In this document: in pieces, positions 37,186 through 45,788 of the stretch
Layout: each line of letters begins with the position of its first letter
Position numbering within the stretch: position 1 is the first letter of the stretch
Assembly: GCF_000688255.1 (NCBI RefSeq)
Contig: NZ_JHYS01000018.1
Location: forward strand, 1-64,000
DNA from: Simplicispira psychrophila DSM 11588
GTDB taxonomy: Bacteria > Pseudomonadota > Gammaproteobacteria > Burkholderiales > Burkholderiaceae_C
Length of the DNA: 64,000 bases
Direction: 5' to 3'
The notes under the pieces: generated by a model
What the model was told of the DNA's origin: nothing
The model's input: only the letters and a program-made list of their open reading frames with translations
Database searches by the model: none
Program-made: the position numbers and the translations under genes

Positions 37186-38331
37186 TCAGATGACTTCCAG
37201 CTCGGCGTTGAGCGCGCCGGCGGCCTTGATGGCTTGCAAGATGGCCAGCAGGTCTTGTGGTGTTACGCCCAGGGCATTGAGGGCGCGCACCACGTCGGTG
37301 AGCTGTGGCGATGAGGGCACCTGAATCAGGTTGCCGGGTTCTTGGGTGATCTGGATATCGGCTTTTTCGCGCACCACCGTCTCGCCGCGCGAGAGCGGAT
37401 TGGGCTGGCTGATGACCGGCGTCGAGCTGATGGTGATGGCCAAATTACCGTGCGCCACAGCGCAAGCGCCCAGCGTGACGGCTTGGTTGAGTACCACCGA
37501 GCCCGTGCGGGCGTTGATCACCACCTTGGCTGCGGGCGCGGTAGTTTCGATGGCCAGTTCTTCCAGCTCGGCAATGAAGTTCACCCGTGCGCCGGGGCTG
37601 CTGGGGGCTTGCACCTGTACGGTGCGCCCATCCAGCGCGATGGCCTGATTCGGGCCCAGGCGCGCATTGATGGCTTGCGCCACGCGCCGCGCGGTTTGAA
37701 AGTCAGAAGCGTTCAGCCCCAGCGTGATGGAGCTGCCGTCGTTCAGTGGCGTAGGGACAGCGCGTTCCACTTGGGCGCCCTGCGGAATGCGGCCTGCACT
37801 GAGGTGGTTGATTTGTACTTTGCTGCCGCCAGCGGCCGCGCCGGCACCACTGACGACCATGTTGCCTTGGGCCAGCGCATAAATTTCGCCATCGGCACCG
37901 CGCAGTGGCGTGGCAATCAGCGTGCCGCCTTTGAGCGATTTGGCGTTGCCCATAGAAGAAACGCTGATGTCAATGAACTGGCCCGGCTGGGCAAAAGCCG
38001 GCAGTTGCGCGGTGATGATGACGGTGGCGACGTTTTTCAATTGCAGCCGGCTGGCGTTGGCGTCCGACAAGCTGATGCCCATTTGCTGCAGGTAGTTGGA
38101 CATGGCCTGCGTGGTGAAGGGCATTTGCGTGGTCTGGTCGCCCGTGCCATCGAGGCCGACGACCAGGCCGTAGCCGGTCAACTGGTTGCTGCGCACGCCT
38201 TGCACGGCCGCCACCTCTTTGATGCGCACGGCCTGCGCCGGCAGGGCAGTGCACAGGGCGGCGAACAGGGCCACCAGCGGGGCCAGTTGCCGGGCCGTGT
38301 GCCATGGAAGGGGGGGGCGCAGAGCTTTCAT
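37186..38331 (-). CDS. flgI: Flagellar P-ring protein FlgI
   Basis: A 381-residue P-ring protein that forms the periplasmic bushing around the rod; E. coli FlgI is 365. A Sec signal peptide (about 1-34, cleaved after PAQA) precedes the mature VRIKEVAAVQGVRSNQLTGYGLVVGLDGTGDQ. The C-terminal DVVRALNALGVTPQDLLAILQAIKAAGAL is typical. I chose the ATG at 38331; the nearest good AAGGAG lies 22 bases upstream, too far, so an upstream start (ATG 38385) cannot be excluded, though it would spoil the signal peptide. A 240-base gap with a large palindrome separates it from flgH. FlgA assists P-ring assembly. Confidence 0.96.
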   Translation of the reverse strand: MKALRPPLPWHTARQLAPLVALFAALCTALPAQAVRIKEVAAVQGVRSNQLTGYGLVVGLDGTGDQTTQMPFTTQAMSNYLQQMGISLSDANASRLQLKNVATVIITAQLPAFAQPGQFIDISVSSMGNAKSLKGGTLIATPLRGADGEIYALAQGNMVVSGAGAAAGGSKVQINHLSAGRIPQGAQVERAVPTPLNDGSSITLGLNASDFQTARRVAQAINARLGPNQAIALDGRTVQVQAPSSPGARVNFIAELEELAIETTAPAAKVVINARTGSVVLNQAVTLGACAVAHGNLAITISSTPVISQPNPLSRGETVVREKADIQITQEPGNLIQVPSSPQLTDVVRALNALGVTPQDLLAILQAIKAAGALNAELEVI

Positions 38332-38439
38332 GGCTGCAATTGTGGAAGGACAACTCCTTGTTAAATGGCCTGATAAGCGGCGCATTTACCCATCAATTGA
38401 GCGGCTGTATGTGAGTCTGCGTGTTTGAGTGAAACAAAA

Positions 38440-38535
38440 ATAATAGCTGCTAGCGCACGTGTTTAAAGGTTTTCAGCATAAAAACAGCTTGAAACCCTTT
38501 AAATACGTGCGCTAGCAGCTCACTTTTTAATAGGT
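38440..38535. repeat. Large palindromic repeat between flgH and flgI
   Basis: AGCTGCTAGCGCACGT (38445-38460) and ACGTGCGCTAGCAGCT (38505-38520) are perfect 16-base inverted arms; the inner part (TTTAAAGG and AAACCCTTTAAA) extends the pairing imperfectly. The same words occur in the other intergenic repeats. It lies inside the flgH-flgI gap of an operon that must be read through it. Confidence 0.9.
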
Positions 38536-38571
38536 CGGGTGAGCGCAGCGTCACCCGACACACCGGTCTAT

Positions 38572-39312
38572 TTAGAACGGTGAAACCGAATTGAACGCCC
38601 GCGACAGCCAGCCCATGGCCTGGATTTCGCTTTGTGCACCGCGTCCGCGCGATTGCACGCGCACGTTGGCCACCTGGGTGGAGCTGACCACGCTGCCCGG
38701 TTGCAGTGCACGCGGATCCACCGTGCCCGAGAAGCGCAGCACATCGACGTTGTCATTGACGCCGATCTGCTTCTCGCCGGCTACCACCAAGTGGCCATTG
38801 GGCAGTACGTCGATGACGGTGGTGGTGATGGAACTGGTGAAGATGTTTTCGTTGGTGGTCTTGCCGCCACCTTCAAATTCGCTGCCACTGTTGCCGCCGA
38901 TTTTTACGCGCCCCAGATTGGCCGCAGCATTGCCCTTCAGGAAAGGCAGCGCCGTGATGCCAGCGTTCATTTCGGATTTGCGGGTCAGGTTGGACGAGGA
39001 GGTCTGGCTGGCCGTGACGCGCTCGACGATTTGAATGGTCACGCTGTCGCCCACCATGCGCGCGCGCCGGTCTTCAAAGGTCGGGCGATAGCTGGCCGTG
39101 TTAAACAACCCGCCTGTGGCTGGGCCCATAGCGCGCGGTGCCATCGCCAGGGGGGGCGGCGCGGTGGGCAGTAAATCGACCGGCGGTGGCGGTGACAGGG
39201 GCGCGCAGCCGACGCACAACACCACCAAAGTCGTACCCGCCAAGCGGGTGAGCGGACGCGCAAACAGCGGCGCAAGGGCGGCGGCAATGGAGGAAAAGGT
39301 GAATGTTGGCAT
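38572..39312 (-). CDS. flgH: Flagellar L-ring protein FlgH
   Basis: A 246-residue outer-membrane L-ring lipoprotein. A signal peptide ends at VLCVGC with Cys36 as the expected lipidation site; the -3 position is Cys rather than the usual Leu or Val, so the lipobox is slightly non-canonical. A Pro-rich linker (about 40-65) follows, then conserved blocks ARMVGDSVTIQIVERVTAS, LPNGHLVVAGEKQIGVN and FSGTVDPRAL. The length is near E. coli FlgH (232). It follows flgG by 37 bases and is separated from flgI by 240 bases that carry a palindrome. Confidence 0.96.
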   Translation of the reverse strand: MPTFTFSSIAAALAPLFARPLTRLAGTTLVVLCVGCAPLSPPPPVDLLPTAPPPLAMAPRAMGPATGGLFNTASYRPTFEDRRARMVGDSVTIQIVERVTASQTSSSNLTRKSEMNAGITALPFLKGNAAANLGRVKIGGNSGSEFEGGGKTTNENIFTSSITTTVIDVLPNGHLVVAGEKQIGVNDNVDVLRFSGTVDPRALQPGSVVSSTQVANVRVQSRGRGAQSEIQAMGWLSRAFNSVSPF

Positions 39313-39349
39313 GGCGGAGCCTTTGCGGTGCGGTGCGGTGAACGGCGGC

Positions 39350-40129
39350 TTAGAGCTGACCGAGCTTGGCCAGCATTTGGTCGGAGGTCTGGATCGCCTT
39401 GGAGTTCATCTCGTAGGCCCGCTGCGTCTGGATCATGGTGACCAGTTCTTCCACCACGTTGACGTTGGACGATTCTAAAAAACCTTGCATGGTCTTGCCC
39501 ATACCGTTGGCGTCTGGCGCGCCAGTTTGTGGATTGCCCGAGGCCACGGATTCGCGGAACAGGTTCTGCCCGATGGGCTCCAAGCCACCGGGGTTGACGA
39601 AGGTGGCCAGCGTCAGGTTGGAGCCGCCGAGTTTGGCACCGGCTTTGTCAAAAAATTCGACCAATCCTTGGTCGCTGACGCTCATCTTGGCCGTGCTGGG
39701 CGGCACGGTGATGCCGCCCGACAACGGGTGGCCGCCAGCGTTGACCAGTTGACCCGTGGAGTCGGGGTTGAAGGTGCCGTCGCGGGTGTAGGCGATGGTG
39801 CCGTCGGGCATGTCGATTTGAAAGAATCCGGAGCCATTGATGGCGATGTCAAAGTCTTTGCCGCTGGCCTGCGGCGTGCCTTGGCGAAAATCGCGGCTGG
39901 TGGAAACGACGTTGACGCCCAAGCCCAAATGCAGGCCGGTGGGCAGCTGGCTTTGCTCGCTGCTGCTGGCGCCAACTTGGCGCAGGTTCTGGTAAGCCAA
40001 GTCCTGAAACACGGCGCTGGCGCGTTTGTAGCCAGTGGTGGAGACGTTTGCTAGATTGTGCGAGACGACATCCAGCTGTGTCTGCTGGGCCGACATGCCG
40101 GATTTGGCAATCCACAGGGAGTTGATCAT
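39350..40129 (-). CDS. flgG: Flagellar distal rod protein FlgG
   Basis: A 259-residue distal rod protein, essentially the canonical length (260). It has the N-terminal rod/hook motif LANVSTTGYKRA (about 27-38) and the C-terminal ELVTMIQTQRAYEMNSKAIQ helix. FlgG forms the outer rod that runs through the P and L rings. It follows flgF after a 37-base gap in the operon flgBCDEFGHIJKL. Confidence 0.98.
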   Translation of the reverse strand: MINSLWIAKSGMSAQQTQLDVVSHNLANVSTTGYKRASAVFQDLAYQNLRQVGASSSEQSQLPTGLHLGLGVNVVSTSRDFRQGTPQASGKDFDIAINGSGFFQIDMPDGTIAYTRDGTFNPDSTGQLVNAGGHPLSGGITVPPSTAKMSVSDQGLVEFFDKAGAKLGGSNLTLATFVNPGGLEPIGQNLFRESVASGNPQTGAPDANGMGKTMQGFLESSNVNVVEELVTMIQTQRAYEMNSKAIQTSDQMLAKLGQL

Positions 40130-40166
40130 GGTGTTTCTTTCAGTAAGGGCGGCAGGCGTGCGTGCA

Positions 40167-40907
40167 TCAGCCGTTGACGCTCAACAGCTGGCCGGCCGAT
40201 TTGTCGTTGGCTTCGGCGGTTTGCAGCAGCTTGATTTGCTGCTCGAACTGGCGCGAGGCGGCGATCATGCCGACCATGCACTCGACCGGGTTGACGTTGG
40301 ATCCTTCCAAGGCGCCGGCCAACATGCGGGCATTGGGGTCGCTAGGCAGTGGGTCGCCGGTGGTGGTGCGAAACAGCCCGTCATCGCTGCGCTTGAGCGG
40401 TGTGTCGGCAGTGGGTGAGGCCAGCTTCAGGCGCCCCAGTTGGGTGGGCGGCTGGTTACCGGTTTTGGTGGTGATGGTGCCGTCTGAGCCCAAGGTGATT
40501 TCAGCGCCCTGAGGAATATCGATGGGCGCACCGCTATCGGACAATACCGGTAGGCCCGTGGGGGTCAGCAGCTGTCCGGTGCTGGAGACTTCAAACACGC
40601 CTGCGCGCGTATAGGCTTCAGTGCCGTCCAGCCCCTGCACGCCAAACCAGGCGTTGCCCAGGGCCATGGCGTCCAGGCTGCGTCCGGTGCGCGTCACCGG
40701 GCCGGAGGCTTCAGAGTGGCCAGAGGTGGCTTCGAGCGCGAACACGCGCGTGGTGGCGCCTTCGCCCTGAATCGGCACCGAGCGAAAGGTGGACATTTCG
40801 GCGCGAAAGCCCTGCGTGGAGGCATTGGCCAAGTTGTTGGCCAACACCGCCTGCCGGGACGCCGCCGCGTTGGCGCCGGTCATGGAGGTGTAGATGATGC
40901 GATCCAT
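40167..40907 (-). CDS. flgF: Flagellar proximal rod protein FlgF
   Basis: A 246-residue rod protein (E. coli FlgF is 251). The N-terminal motif LANNLANASTQGFRAEMS and the C-terminal MVGMIAASRQFEQQIKLLQ helix are the rod-family signatures. It belongs to the proximal rod, between the MS ring and FlgG. Start ATG 40907 has GGAG upstream. It is 47 bases after flgE. Confidence 0.96.
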   Translation of the reverse strand: MDRIIYTSMTGANAAASRQAVLANNLANASTQGFRAEMSTFRSVPIQGEGATTRVFALEATSGHSEASGPVTRTGRSLDAMALGNAWFGVQGLDGTEAYTRAGVFEVSSTGQLLTPTGLPVLSDSGAPIDIPQGAEITLGSDGTITTKTGNQPPTQLGRLKLASPTADTPLKRSDDGLFRTTTGDPLPSDPNARMLAGALEGSNVNPVECMVGMIAASRQFEQQIKLLQTAEANDKSAGQLLSVNG

Positions 40908-40954
40908 GGCAGTAACTCCGGGTGTTGTTCAGGGGTGTCAGGGGTGGACGGTTA

Positions 40955-42229
40955 TCAGCGCAGGTTGACCAGCGTGGACATCACCTGGTCTTGCGTCTTG
41001 ATGGTCTGGGCGTTGGCTTGGTAGGAGCGCTGCGCCGTCATCATGTTGACCAGCTCGGCCGTTAGATCGACGTTGGACTCTTCCAGCGCGCCGGCGCGCA
41101 GCGTGCCAAAGCTGCCGCTGCCGGCTTTGCCATCGACCGGCACACCCGAATCACCCGACTCGACCCAGTTGTTGCTACCTACCGCCGTCAGTCCTTGCGG
41201 GTTGCGAAAGTTGGTCAGGGCGATTTGTGCCTCGGCGCGGGTGACGCCGTTGGAGTAGCTGGCCATGATGGTGCCGTCGGCGCCAATGTTGATGCCTTTC
41301 AGTTCACCCGAGGCGAAGCCATCTTGCTGCAGGTCGGAGACGGCGAATTTCGCGCCGAACTGGGTCATGCTGGATAAATCTAGCGCGACTGCAATGTCGG
41401 CCACCGGCGGAGAGTTGGGGTTGGACGCAGGCTTTACCGTCAATGTGATGGCTGCGTTGGCCGGATCATAGACGCCGTTATTGTCGAATTTGACAGTGCC
41501 AATGGAGGTCGCTACCACCGGTGGGACAGCAGTAGCATCGTCGAGCTTGTCAAAAACTTCCCATTCGTTAGGCCCTTTTTTCGCGAAGTACAGGTTTACG
41601 GGTGTCGCTACGCCTTGGGTGTCGTAGACGTTGACGGAGGTGCCATAGGTTGAGCGTGGTGTGGCGGGAATTGCGACTACAGCAGGTGGGCCGGCAGCTG
41701 CGGGCACGCCGGCGGCAAGATTGGCACGGGCATCCAGATTCATCGTTGCGGTAATACTGGTGGTCAGCTTTGCCGGAATCGGCGCACCGACAGGAAAGGA
41801 CAGCGGCGTGGTGGTCGAACTGGCGATACCCGTGGTGGGATCGACCTTGTAGCCCATGACGTGCGCGCCATCGTTGGTGACCACGTCGCCGGTTTTGTCT
41901 TGCTTGAAGTTACCGGCGCGCGTGTAGGCCGCCGAGCCATCGGGCAGTTGCAGCTTGAAGAAGCCGCCGCCGTTGATGGCCACGTCCAGGCCGTTGCCGG
42001 TCATGTTCAGCCCGCCTTGGCTAAATTGTTGCGAAATGGTGGCCGTTTCGACGCCAAAGCCGGCGCTTTTGCCGCCGCTAAAGCCAGCCATCGAGCTGGC
42101 CACCAAATCGGCGAATTCAGCGCGCGAGGCTTTGAAGCCGACAGTGCCGGAGTTGGCGATGTTGTTGCCGATAACGTCCAGATTTTTGCTGGCGGCATTG
42201 AGGCCTGAAATGCCTTGTTGAAAACCCAT
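40955..42229 (-). CDS. flgE: Flagellar hook protein FlgE
   Basis: A 424-residue hook subunit (E. coli 402). N-terminal NIANSGTVGFKASRAEFADL and C-terminal VNMMTAQRSYQANAQTIKTQDQVMSTL are the conserved rod/hook coiled-coil ends; the central D1/D2 domains are variable. It polymerises into the universal joint with the FlgD cap and is exported by the type III system. Start ATG 42229 with AGGAG eight bases upstream, the strongest site in this part of the operon, as expected for a highly made structural protein. Confidence 0.97.
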   Translation of the reverse strand: MGFQQGISGLNAASKNLDVIGNNIANSGTVGFKASRAEFADLVASSMAGFSGGKSAGFGVETATISQQFSQGGLNMTGNGLDVAINGGGFFKLQLPDGSAAYTRAGNFKQDKTGDVVTNDGAHVMGYKVDPTTGIASSTTTPLSFPVGAPIPAKLTTSITATMNLDARANLAAGVPAAAGPPAVVAIPATPRSTYGTSVNVYDTQGVATPVNLYFAKKGPNEWEVFDKLDDATAVPPVVATSIGTVKFDNNGVYDPANAAITLTVKPASNPNSPPVADIAVALDLSSMTQFGAKFAVSDLQQDGFASGELKGINIGADGTIMASYSNGVTRAEAQIALTNFRNPQGLTAVGSNNWVESGDSGVPVDGKAGSGSFGTLRAGALEESNVDLTAELVNMMTAQRSYQANAQTIKTQDQVMSTLVNLR

Positions 42230-42286
42230 GGTGTGCTCCTGATAGGAAAGAGGTTGCGTGCTACGGCTTTAATGGCACTAGCGGTG

Positions 42287-42955
42287 TTAGAGGACGGATT
42301 TGATGGCGCCATAGTCGATGGTGTTGCCGCGTCCCAGTTGCAGTTGCAGGGTGCCGTTGTCTTGGCTGACAGAAACCACCTGGTCGATGGTCAGTGGCGT
42401 AGCGGTCACATTGGTCGCGCCGTTCTTGGCCTGCACCTGGAAGTGCAGCGGGCCGCTGTCGGGGTGGGCGCTGGCGTCCCATTCAAAGTTGACGCGCCCG
42501 GCTTTAAGCGAGCCCAGATCCACCACGCCCAGCTCTTTGCCGCTGGCGTTGAGCACTTGCACTTGCACGTCGGCCGCCGGCTCTGATAAATCCAGTGCGC
42601 CATAGGCAGTTTTGGTTTCGGCATTGATGGCCATCGAATCGCCTTCCACCAGCACCTGGCGCCCCACCATGGCGGTGCCTTGCAGCAGTTGCTGGGCAGA
42701 AAACTGGCTGACCAGGCCTTTGACGGTGGTGTTGAGCTGCTCGATGCCGGTGACAGTGTTGATCTGCGCAATCTGCGAGGTCATCTGTGCGTTGTCCAGC
42801 GGGTTCATTGGATCTTGGTTGTTCAGCTGGGCCACGAGCAGCTTTAAAAAACGGTCTTGCGAATTAGCTGCATCGTTGGCGTTGATGTTGTTCGTACTGG
42901 CACTGGTGCTGGCAACATTGGCGCTGGGCGTGCTGGAGGTGATGGCGGAGGTCAT
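42287..42955 (-). CDS. flgD: Flagellar hook cap protein FlgD
   Basis: A 222-residue hook-capping scaffold (E. coli 231). The N-terminal family motif is DRFLKLLVAQLNNQDPMNPLDN followed by AQMTSQIAQINTVTGIEQLN (about 32-75); the C-terminal half is a beta-rich FlgD Ig-like/tudor region. The first ~28 residues are Ser/Thr/Ala/Asn-rich export sequence. It lies between flgC (65 bases) and flgE (57 bases). Confidence 0.96.
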   Translation of the reverse strand: MTSAITSSTPSANVASTSASTNNINANDAANSQDRFLKLLVAQLNNQDPMNPLDNAQMTSQIAQINTVTGIEQLNTTVKGLVSQFSAQQLLQGTAMVGRQVLVEGDSMAINAETKTAYGALDLSEPAADVQVQVLNASGKELGVVDLGSLKAGRVNFEWDASAHPDSGPLHFQVQAKNGATNVTATPLTIDQVVSVSQDNGTLQLQLGRGNTIDYGAIKSVL

Positions 42956-43020
42956 GGGGGGTGCACTTTCAGAAGGGTCGGCGAAGGAGGCAGCTCAGGA
43001 ACAGCGAAAGGAGCAGGCGT

Positions 43021-43425
43021 TTATTGGCCCATTTGCAGCGTTTTGAGCAGCAGCGTTTTGGCAGTGTTCATGACTTCGACGTTGTTCTGGTAGGAGCGCG
43101 AGGCCGAGATCATGTTGACCATTTCATCGACCGCATTGACGTTGGAGTGGGTGACGTAGCCCTCGGCATCGGCCAGAGGGTGGCTGGGGTCGTGCAGGCG
43201 GCGCCCAGGTTGATTGCTTTCTGTAATGGATTTGACACGCACGCCGTTGGAGCTGTCGGCGCCCATGGGGGCGGTTTCGAACACCACTTGGCGCGCTTTG
43301 TAGGCTTTGCCATCGGGGCCGGCCACGGCATCGACGTTGGCCAAGTTGCTGGCAACGACGTTCAGGCGCTGCGACTGCGAGCTGATGGCGCTGCCCGAAA
43401 CGCTGAAAATGGAGAACATCGACAT
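43021..43425 (-). CDS. flgC: Flagellar proximal rod protein FlgC
   Basis: A 134-residue rod protein, the canonical size. N-terminal FSVSGSAISSQSQRLNVVASNLANVDAV and C-terminal VNAVDEMVNMISASRSYQNNVEVMN are typical. It follows flgB by 28 bases. Forms the proximal rod with FlgB and FlgF. Confidence 0.97.
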   Translation of the reverse strand: MSMFSIFSVSGSAISSQSQRLNVVASNLANVDAVAGPDGKAYKARQVVFETAPMGADSSNGVRVKSITESNQPGRRLHDPSHPLADAEGYVTHSNVNAVDEMVNMISASRSYQNNVEVMNTAKTLLLKTLQMGQ

Positions 43426-43453
43426 GGCGGGGTGTGCTTTCTAAGACGGGGGC

Positions 43454-43885
43454 TCACTGGCCCTGGATGGCGCTGAGCATGGTTTTGGCGTTGCCGTTGA
43501 TAAAGCGCAGCGTGGCTTCGTAGCGCACGGCGTTGTCCACAAAGTTGGCGCGCTCGCGGTCTAAATCGACGGTGTTGTTGTCCAGGCTGGGCTGGGTCTG
43601 CACGGCATAGCCGAGCGTGCTGTCGCGGTCGCTGTGGAAGCGCACCGTAGGCAGCGGAATGTGGCGTGGGTCGCTGGTAGAGGCTGCCTTGCTGCTGGCG
43701 CTGCGGGCGTCACGTTCGCTGGCTTGCGTGGCCTCTTGCATGGCGGCGGCAAAATTCACGTCGCGGGCGACATAGCCGGGGGTGTCAGCGTTGGCAATGT
43801 TGCTGGCGATGGCACGTTGGCGCTCGGAACGCACCAACAGTGCGTTACCGTGGAACCCTATTTGCTGGGTCATCTTGTCGAGCAT
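43454..43885 (-). CDS. flgB: Flagellar proximal rod protein FlgB
   Basis: A 143-residue proximal rod protein (E. coli 138) and the first gene of the minus-strand operon flgBCDEFGHIJKL. It carries SERQRAIASNIANADTPGYVARD and the C-terminal NAVRYEATLRFINGNAKTMLSAI. I chose the ATG at 43885 (MLDKMTQQIGF), preceded by GAAGG; an upstream ATG at 43924 would add 13 residues without similarity. It is divergent from flgA across about 220 bases that must hold the class II promoters. Confidence 0.96.
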   Translation of the reverse strand: MLDKMTQQIGFHGNALLVRSERQRAIASNIANADTPGYVARDVNFAAAMQEATQASERDARSASSKAASTSDPRHIPLPTVRFHSDRDSTLGYAVQTQPSLDNNTVDLDRERANFVDNAVRYEATLRFINGNAKTMLSAIQGQ

Positions 43886-44104
43886 GGTGTGCCTTCGCCG
43901 AGGGTTGCAGAAATGGCCGGGCACTGCAGGGCGGCATCCGACGTGGATGAATTATGAAAACCTGGCAGTTTTGCTAAGCAGGGAAGAAGGTGGGTATTTC
44001 TGGGTTGTTCGGTGCTTTGGCCGGCGCGGCACTCCCTATAGTTCCAGTGGTGAAATGGCCTGTCGCGGATGCGTGGGGCCAACCCTTTTTTTAGGAGGCA
44101 AACC
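43886..44104. other. Divergent flgB / flgA promoter region
   Basis: About 220 bases without a gene between the two divergent flagellar transcripts. I found no clean sigma-54 element (GG-N10-GC) and no sigma-28 element. Activation by FlhDC, typical of betaproteobacteria, is possible but a box could not be assigned by eye. Confidence 0.5.
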
Positions 44105-44848
44105 ATGTCGCGTTCTTTTCTCGCAGCGTCCATGCCGGCCCCTTGGCGTATCGCTGTGACTGGCGTGGCGCTAGTCGCCGCCTTTGTTGCGCCACCCGTA
44201 CAGGCCCAAGTACAACCCTCCCCCGATTTGGGCCAGCTCACCCAGCGCTGGATTAACGATGCCTTGCAACAAACGCCCCAGAGCACACCGCTGCGCATGG
44301 AGGTGGATGTCGGGGCGCTCGATGAGCGTTTGCGCCTGTCGCCGTGTACGCACGTCGAGCCTTATTTGCCGGCCGGCGCCCGTTTGTGGGGACGCTCGCG
44401 GCTGGGTCTGCGCTGCCTGGACGGCGCTACGCGCTGGAATGTGTTTTTGCCGCTGACCATCAAGGCTTATGGCCCGGCTTGGGTGCTGACAAGCAATGTC
44501 CCCATGGGCACCGCGCTGACCGAGGCGGATGCCGCACAGGCCGAGGTGGACTGGGCGGCCGAGCCGGCGTCCGTAGTGGCTGACCCAGCGATGTGGGTCG
44601 GCCAAGTGGCTTCCCGCCAGTTGTTGGCGGGCCAAACACTGCGCCAGGCAATGGTGCGGGCGCCACATTTGTTCAAATCTGGCGCCCAGGTGCGCGTAGT
44701 GGCCGAGGGCCCTGGCTATGCCGTAACTGCCACCGGTCAAGCCATGGCGGCGGGCGCCGTGGGCCAGACGGTACGCATCCGCATGAGTAATGGCCGGATA
44801 ATCAGCGGCATTGTGGATGAGACCGGCGCCGTCTCGGCAGCTCTTTGA
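44105..44848 (+). CDS. flgA: Flagellar P-ring assembly chaperone FlgA
   Basis: A 247-residue periplasmic chaperone for P-ring (FlgI) assembly; E. coli FlgA is 219. A signal peptide (about 1-34, cleaved near PVQAQ) is followed by a SAF-like C-terminal domain with RQLLAGQTLRQAMVRAPHLFKSGAQVRVV and GQTVRIRMSNGRIISGIVDETGAV. Start ATG 44105 follows a perfect AGGAGG. It is the first gene of the flgA-flgM-flgN group, divergent from flgB, the classical arrangement in enteric and beta bacteria. Confidence 0.96.
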   Translation: MSRSFLAASMPAPWRIAVTGVALVAAFVAPPVQAQVQPSPDLGQLTQRWINDALQQTPQSTPLRMEVDVGALDERLRLSPCTHVEPYLPAGARLWGRSRLGLRCLDGATRWNVFLPLTIKAYGPAWVLTSNVPMGTALTEADAAQAEVDWAAEPASVVADPAMWVGQVASRQLLAGQTLRQAMVRAPHLFKSGAQVRVVAEGPGYAVTATGQAMAAGAVGQTVRIRMSNGRIISGIVDETGAVSAAL

Positions 44849-44904
44849 AACCCGCCGGAGGCATCCAGAAGACCGTTGGCCGACCTGCCCGGACTACAAA
44901 TCGC

Positions 44905-44931
44905 TAAAGTACGCAGCGAACAGGTCGAAAA
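44905..44931 (+). promoter_or_regulatory. Sigma-28 (FliA) promoter of flgM
   Basis: TAAAGTAC, 11 bases, then GTCGAAAA: a good match to the sigma-28 consensus TAAAGTTT-N11-GCCGATAA with exact spacing. It lies between flgA and flgM, about 46 bases upstream of the flgM start. FlgM is usually also transcribed from a class III promoter, which resupplies it during filament assembly. Confidence 0.8.
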
Positions 44932-44976
44932 CATGGCTACTGATGCCCCACGTTACAAGGGGTGGTGGAGAGAGTG

Positions 44977-45309
44977 ATGAAAATAGGTCAAAAACCGGAA
45001 TTGCCCAGCGCTGCAGCGCAGGCCGCAGGCTCTGCCAAGCAGCAGGCGCGGGCTGGTGCGTCTGCTGCCAGCGCCTTGGGCCAAAGCGTGGCTAAAGCCA
45101 AAGCTGCTGGTGCACCTGTTTCATTTTCACCCGCTGCCCGGGGCTTGGAGCCTATCAGCTGCAGCAGCAACAGCAGCGATTTTGATGTCGATCGTGTCAA
45201 TGCCATGCGCGCCGCCATTGCCAACGGCACTTTCCAGTTCAATCCCCAGGCGGTAGCCGACAAAATGCTCTCCAACGCCTATGAGGTGTTGTCACACGCA
45301 CGCGTTTAA
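44977..45309 (+). CDS. flgM: Anti-sigma-28 factor FlgM
   Basis: A 110-residue anti-sigma factor that holds FliA inactive until the hook is complete, then is exported. The N-terminal half is Ala/Ser/Lys-rich and disordered; the C-terminal half with DFDVDRVNAMRAAIANGTF and AVADKMLSNAYEVL is the sigma-28-binding region. I chose the ATG at 44977, with GGAGAG upstream. It has its own sigma-28 promoter and is followed by flgN 32 bases later. Its target fliA is at 45789-46514, converging from the other side. Confidence 0.94.
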   Translation: MKIGQKPELPSAAAQAAGSAKQQARAGASAASALGQSVAKAKAAGAPVSFSPAARGLEPISCSSNSSDFDVDRVNAMRAAIANGTFQFNPQAVADKMLSNAYEVLSHARV

Positions 45310-45341
45310 GCGCGCTTTTTTAACCCACTACTGATGCAGTT

Positions 45342-45716
45342 ATGCCACTGGAACAAACCCTTGCCTTGGTAGAGCAGCAGCTTGCGCAGGTGTCTGACCA
45401 CTTGCTGGCCAACGATGCGCTGGCACTGGAGCGCAGCAGTGCGGCTCTGCGCCATGCCATCGCCAGTTTCTCTGAAGCCATGGTGCTCGCGCGCCGTCGG
45501 CAGGCGTTGTCGCCCGCTTTGGTGCAGCGCCTGCAAGACATCCATACCCGTCTGGGCGCACAGCGCCAGGGCTTGGCGCGTATGGCCGCAGGCAACGATC
45601 GTTTGGCTGCAGTATTGTTGCCCAGTGCCCCTGACGCTACCTATGGCCGCGCCTTGGGCGTGCGCGCTGTCTCTGGCCCCCGAGCGCGCATTTACAGCTC
45701 TACCTACGCACACTGA
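45342..45716 (+). CDS. flgN: Flagellar export chaperone FlgN
   Basis: A 124-residue helical cytoplasmic chaperone for FlgK and FlgL (E. coli 138). The sequence is mostly amphipathic helix rich in Leu, Gln and Ala, with LARMAAGNDRLAAVLLP near the end; identification rests on position after flgM and on the family pattern. It is the last gene of flgA-flgM-flgN, ending at a strong terminator. Its clients are coded in the neighbouring operon. Confidence 0.88.
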   Translation: MPLEQTLALVEQQLAQVSDHLLANDALALERSSAALRHAIASFSEAMVLARRRQALSPALVQRLQDIHTRLGAQRQGLARMAAGNDRLAAVLLPSAPDATYGRALGVRAVSGPRARIYSSTYAH

Positions 45717-45728
45717 GAGTGTCGAATT

Positions 45729-45769
45729 GAAAAAGCCGCCGTTGCAAGGGTGCAACGGCGGCTTTTTTT
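45729..45769. terminator. Bidirectional terminator between flgN and fliA
   Basis: AAAAAGCCGCCGTTGCA pairs perfectly with TGCAACGGCGGCTTTTT around an AGGG loop, with further T on the right. It separates the converging flgAMN and motA-to-fliA transcripts. Confidence 0.95.
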
Positions 45770-45788
45770 GTGGGCGGGTTTGTTTAAT

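Noticed and set aside
43886-44104. Sigma-54 promoter for flgB or flgA (TGGCAG...TTGC and TGGCCGG...GGCAC words)
   Set aside because: The GG to GC distance is 7 or 8 bases instead of the required 10.
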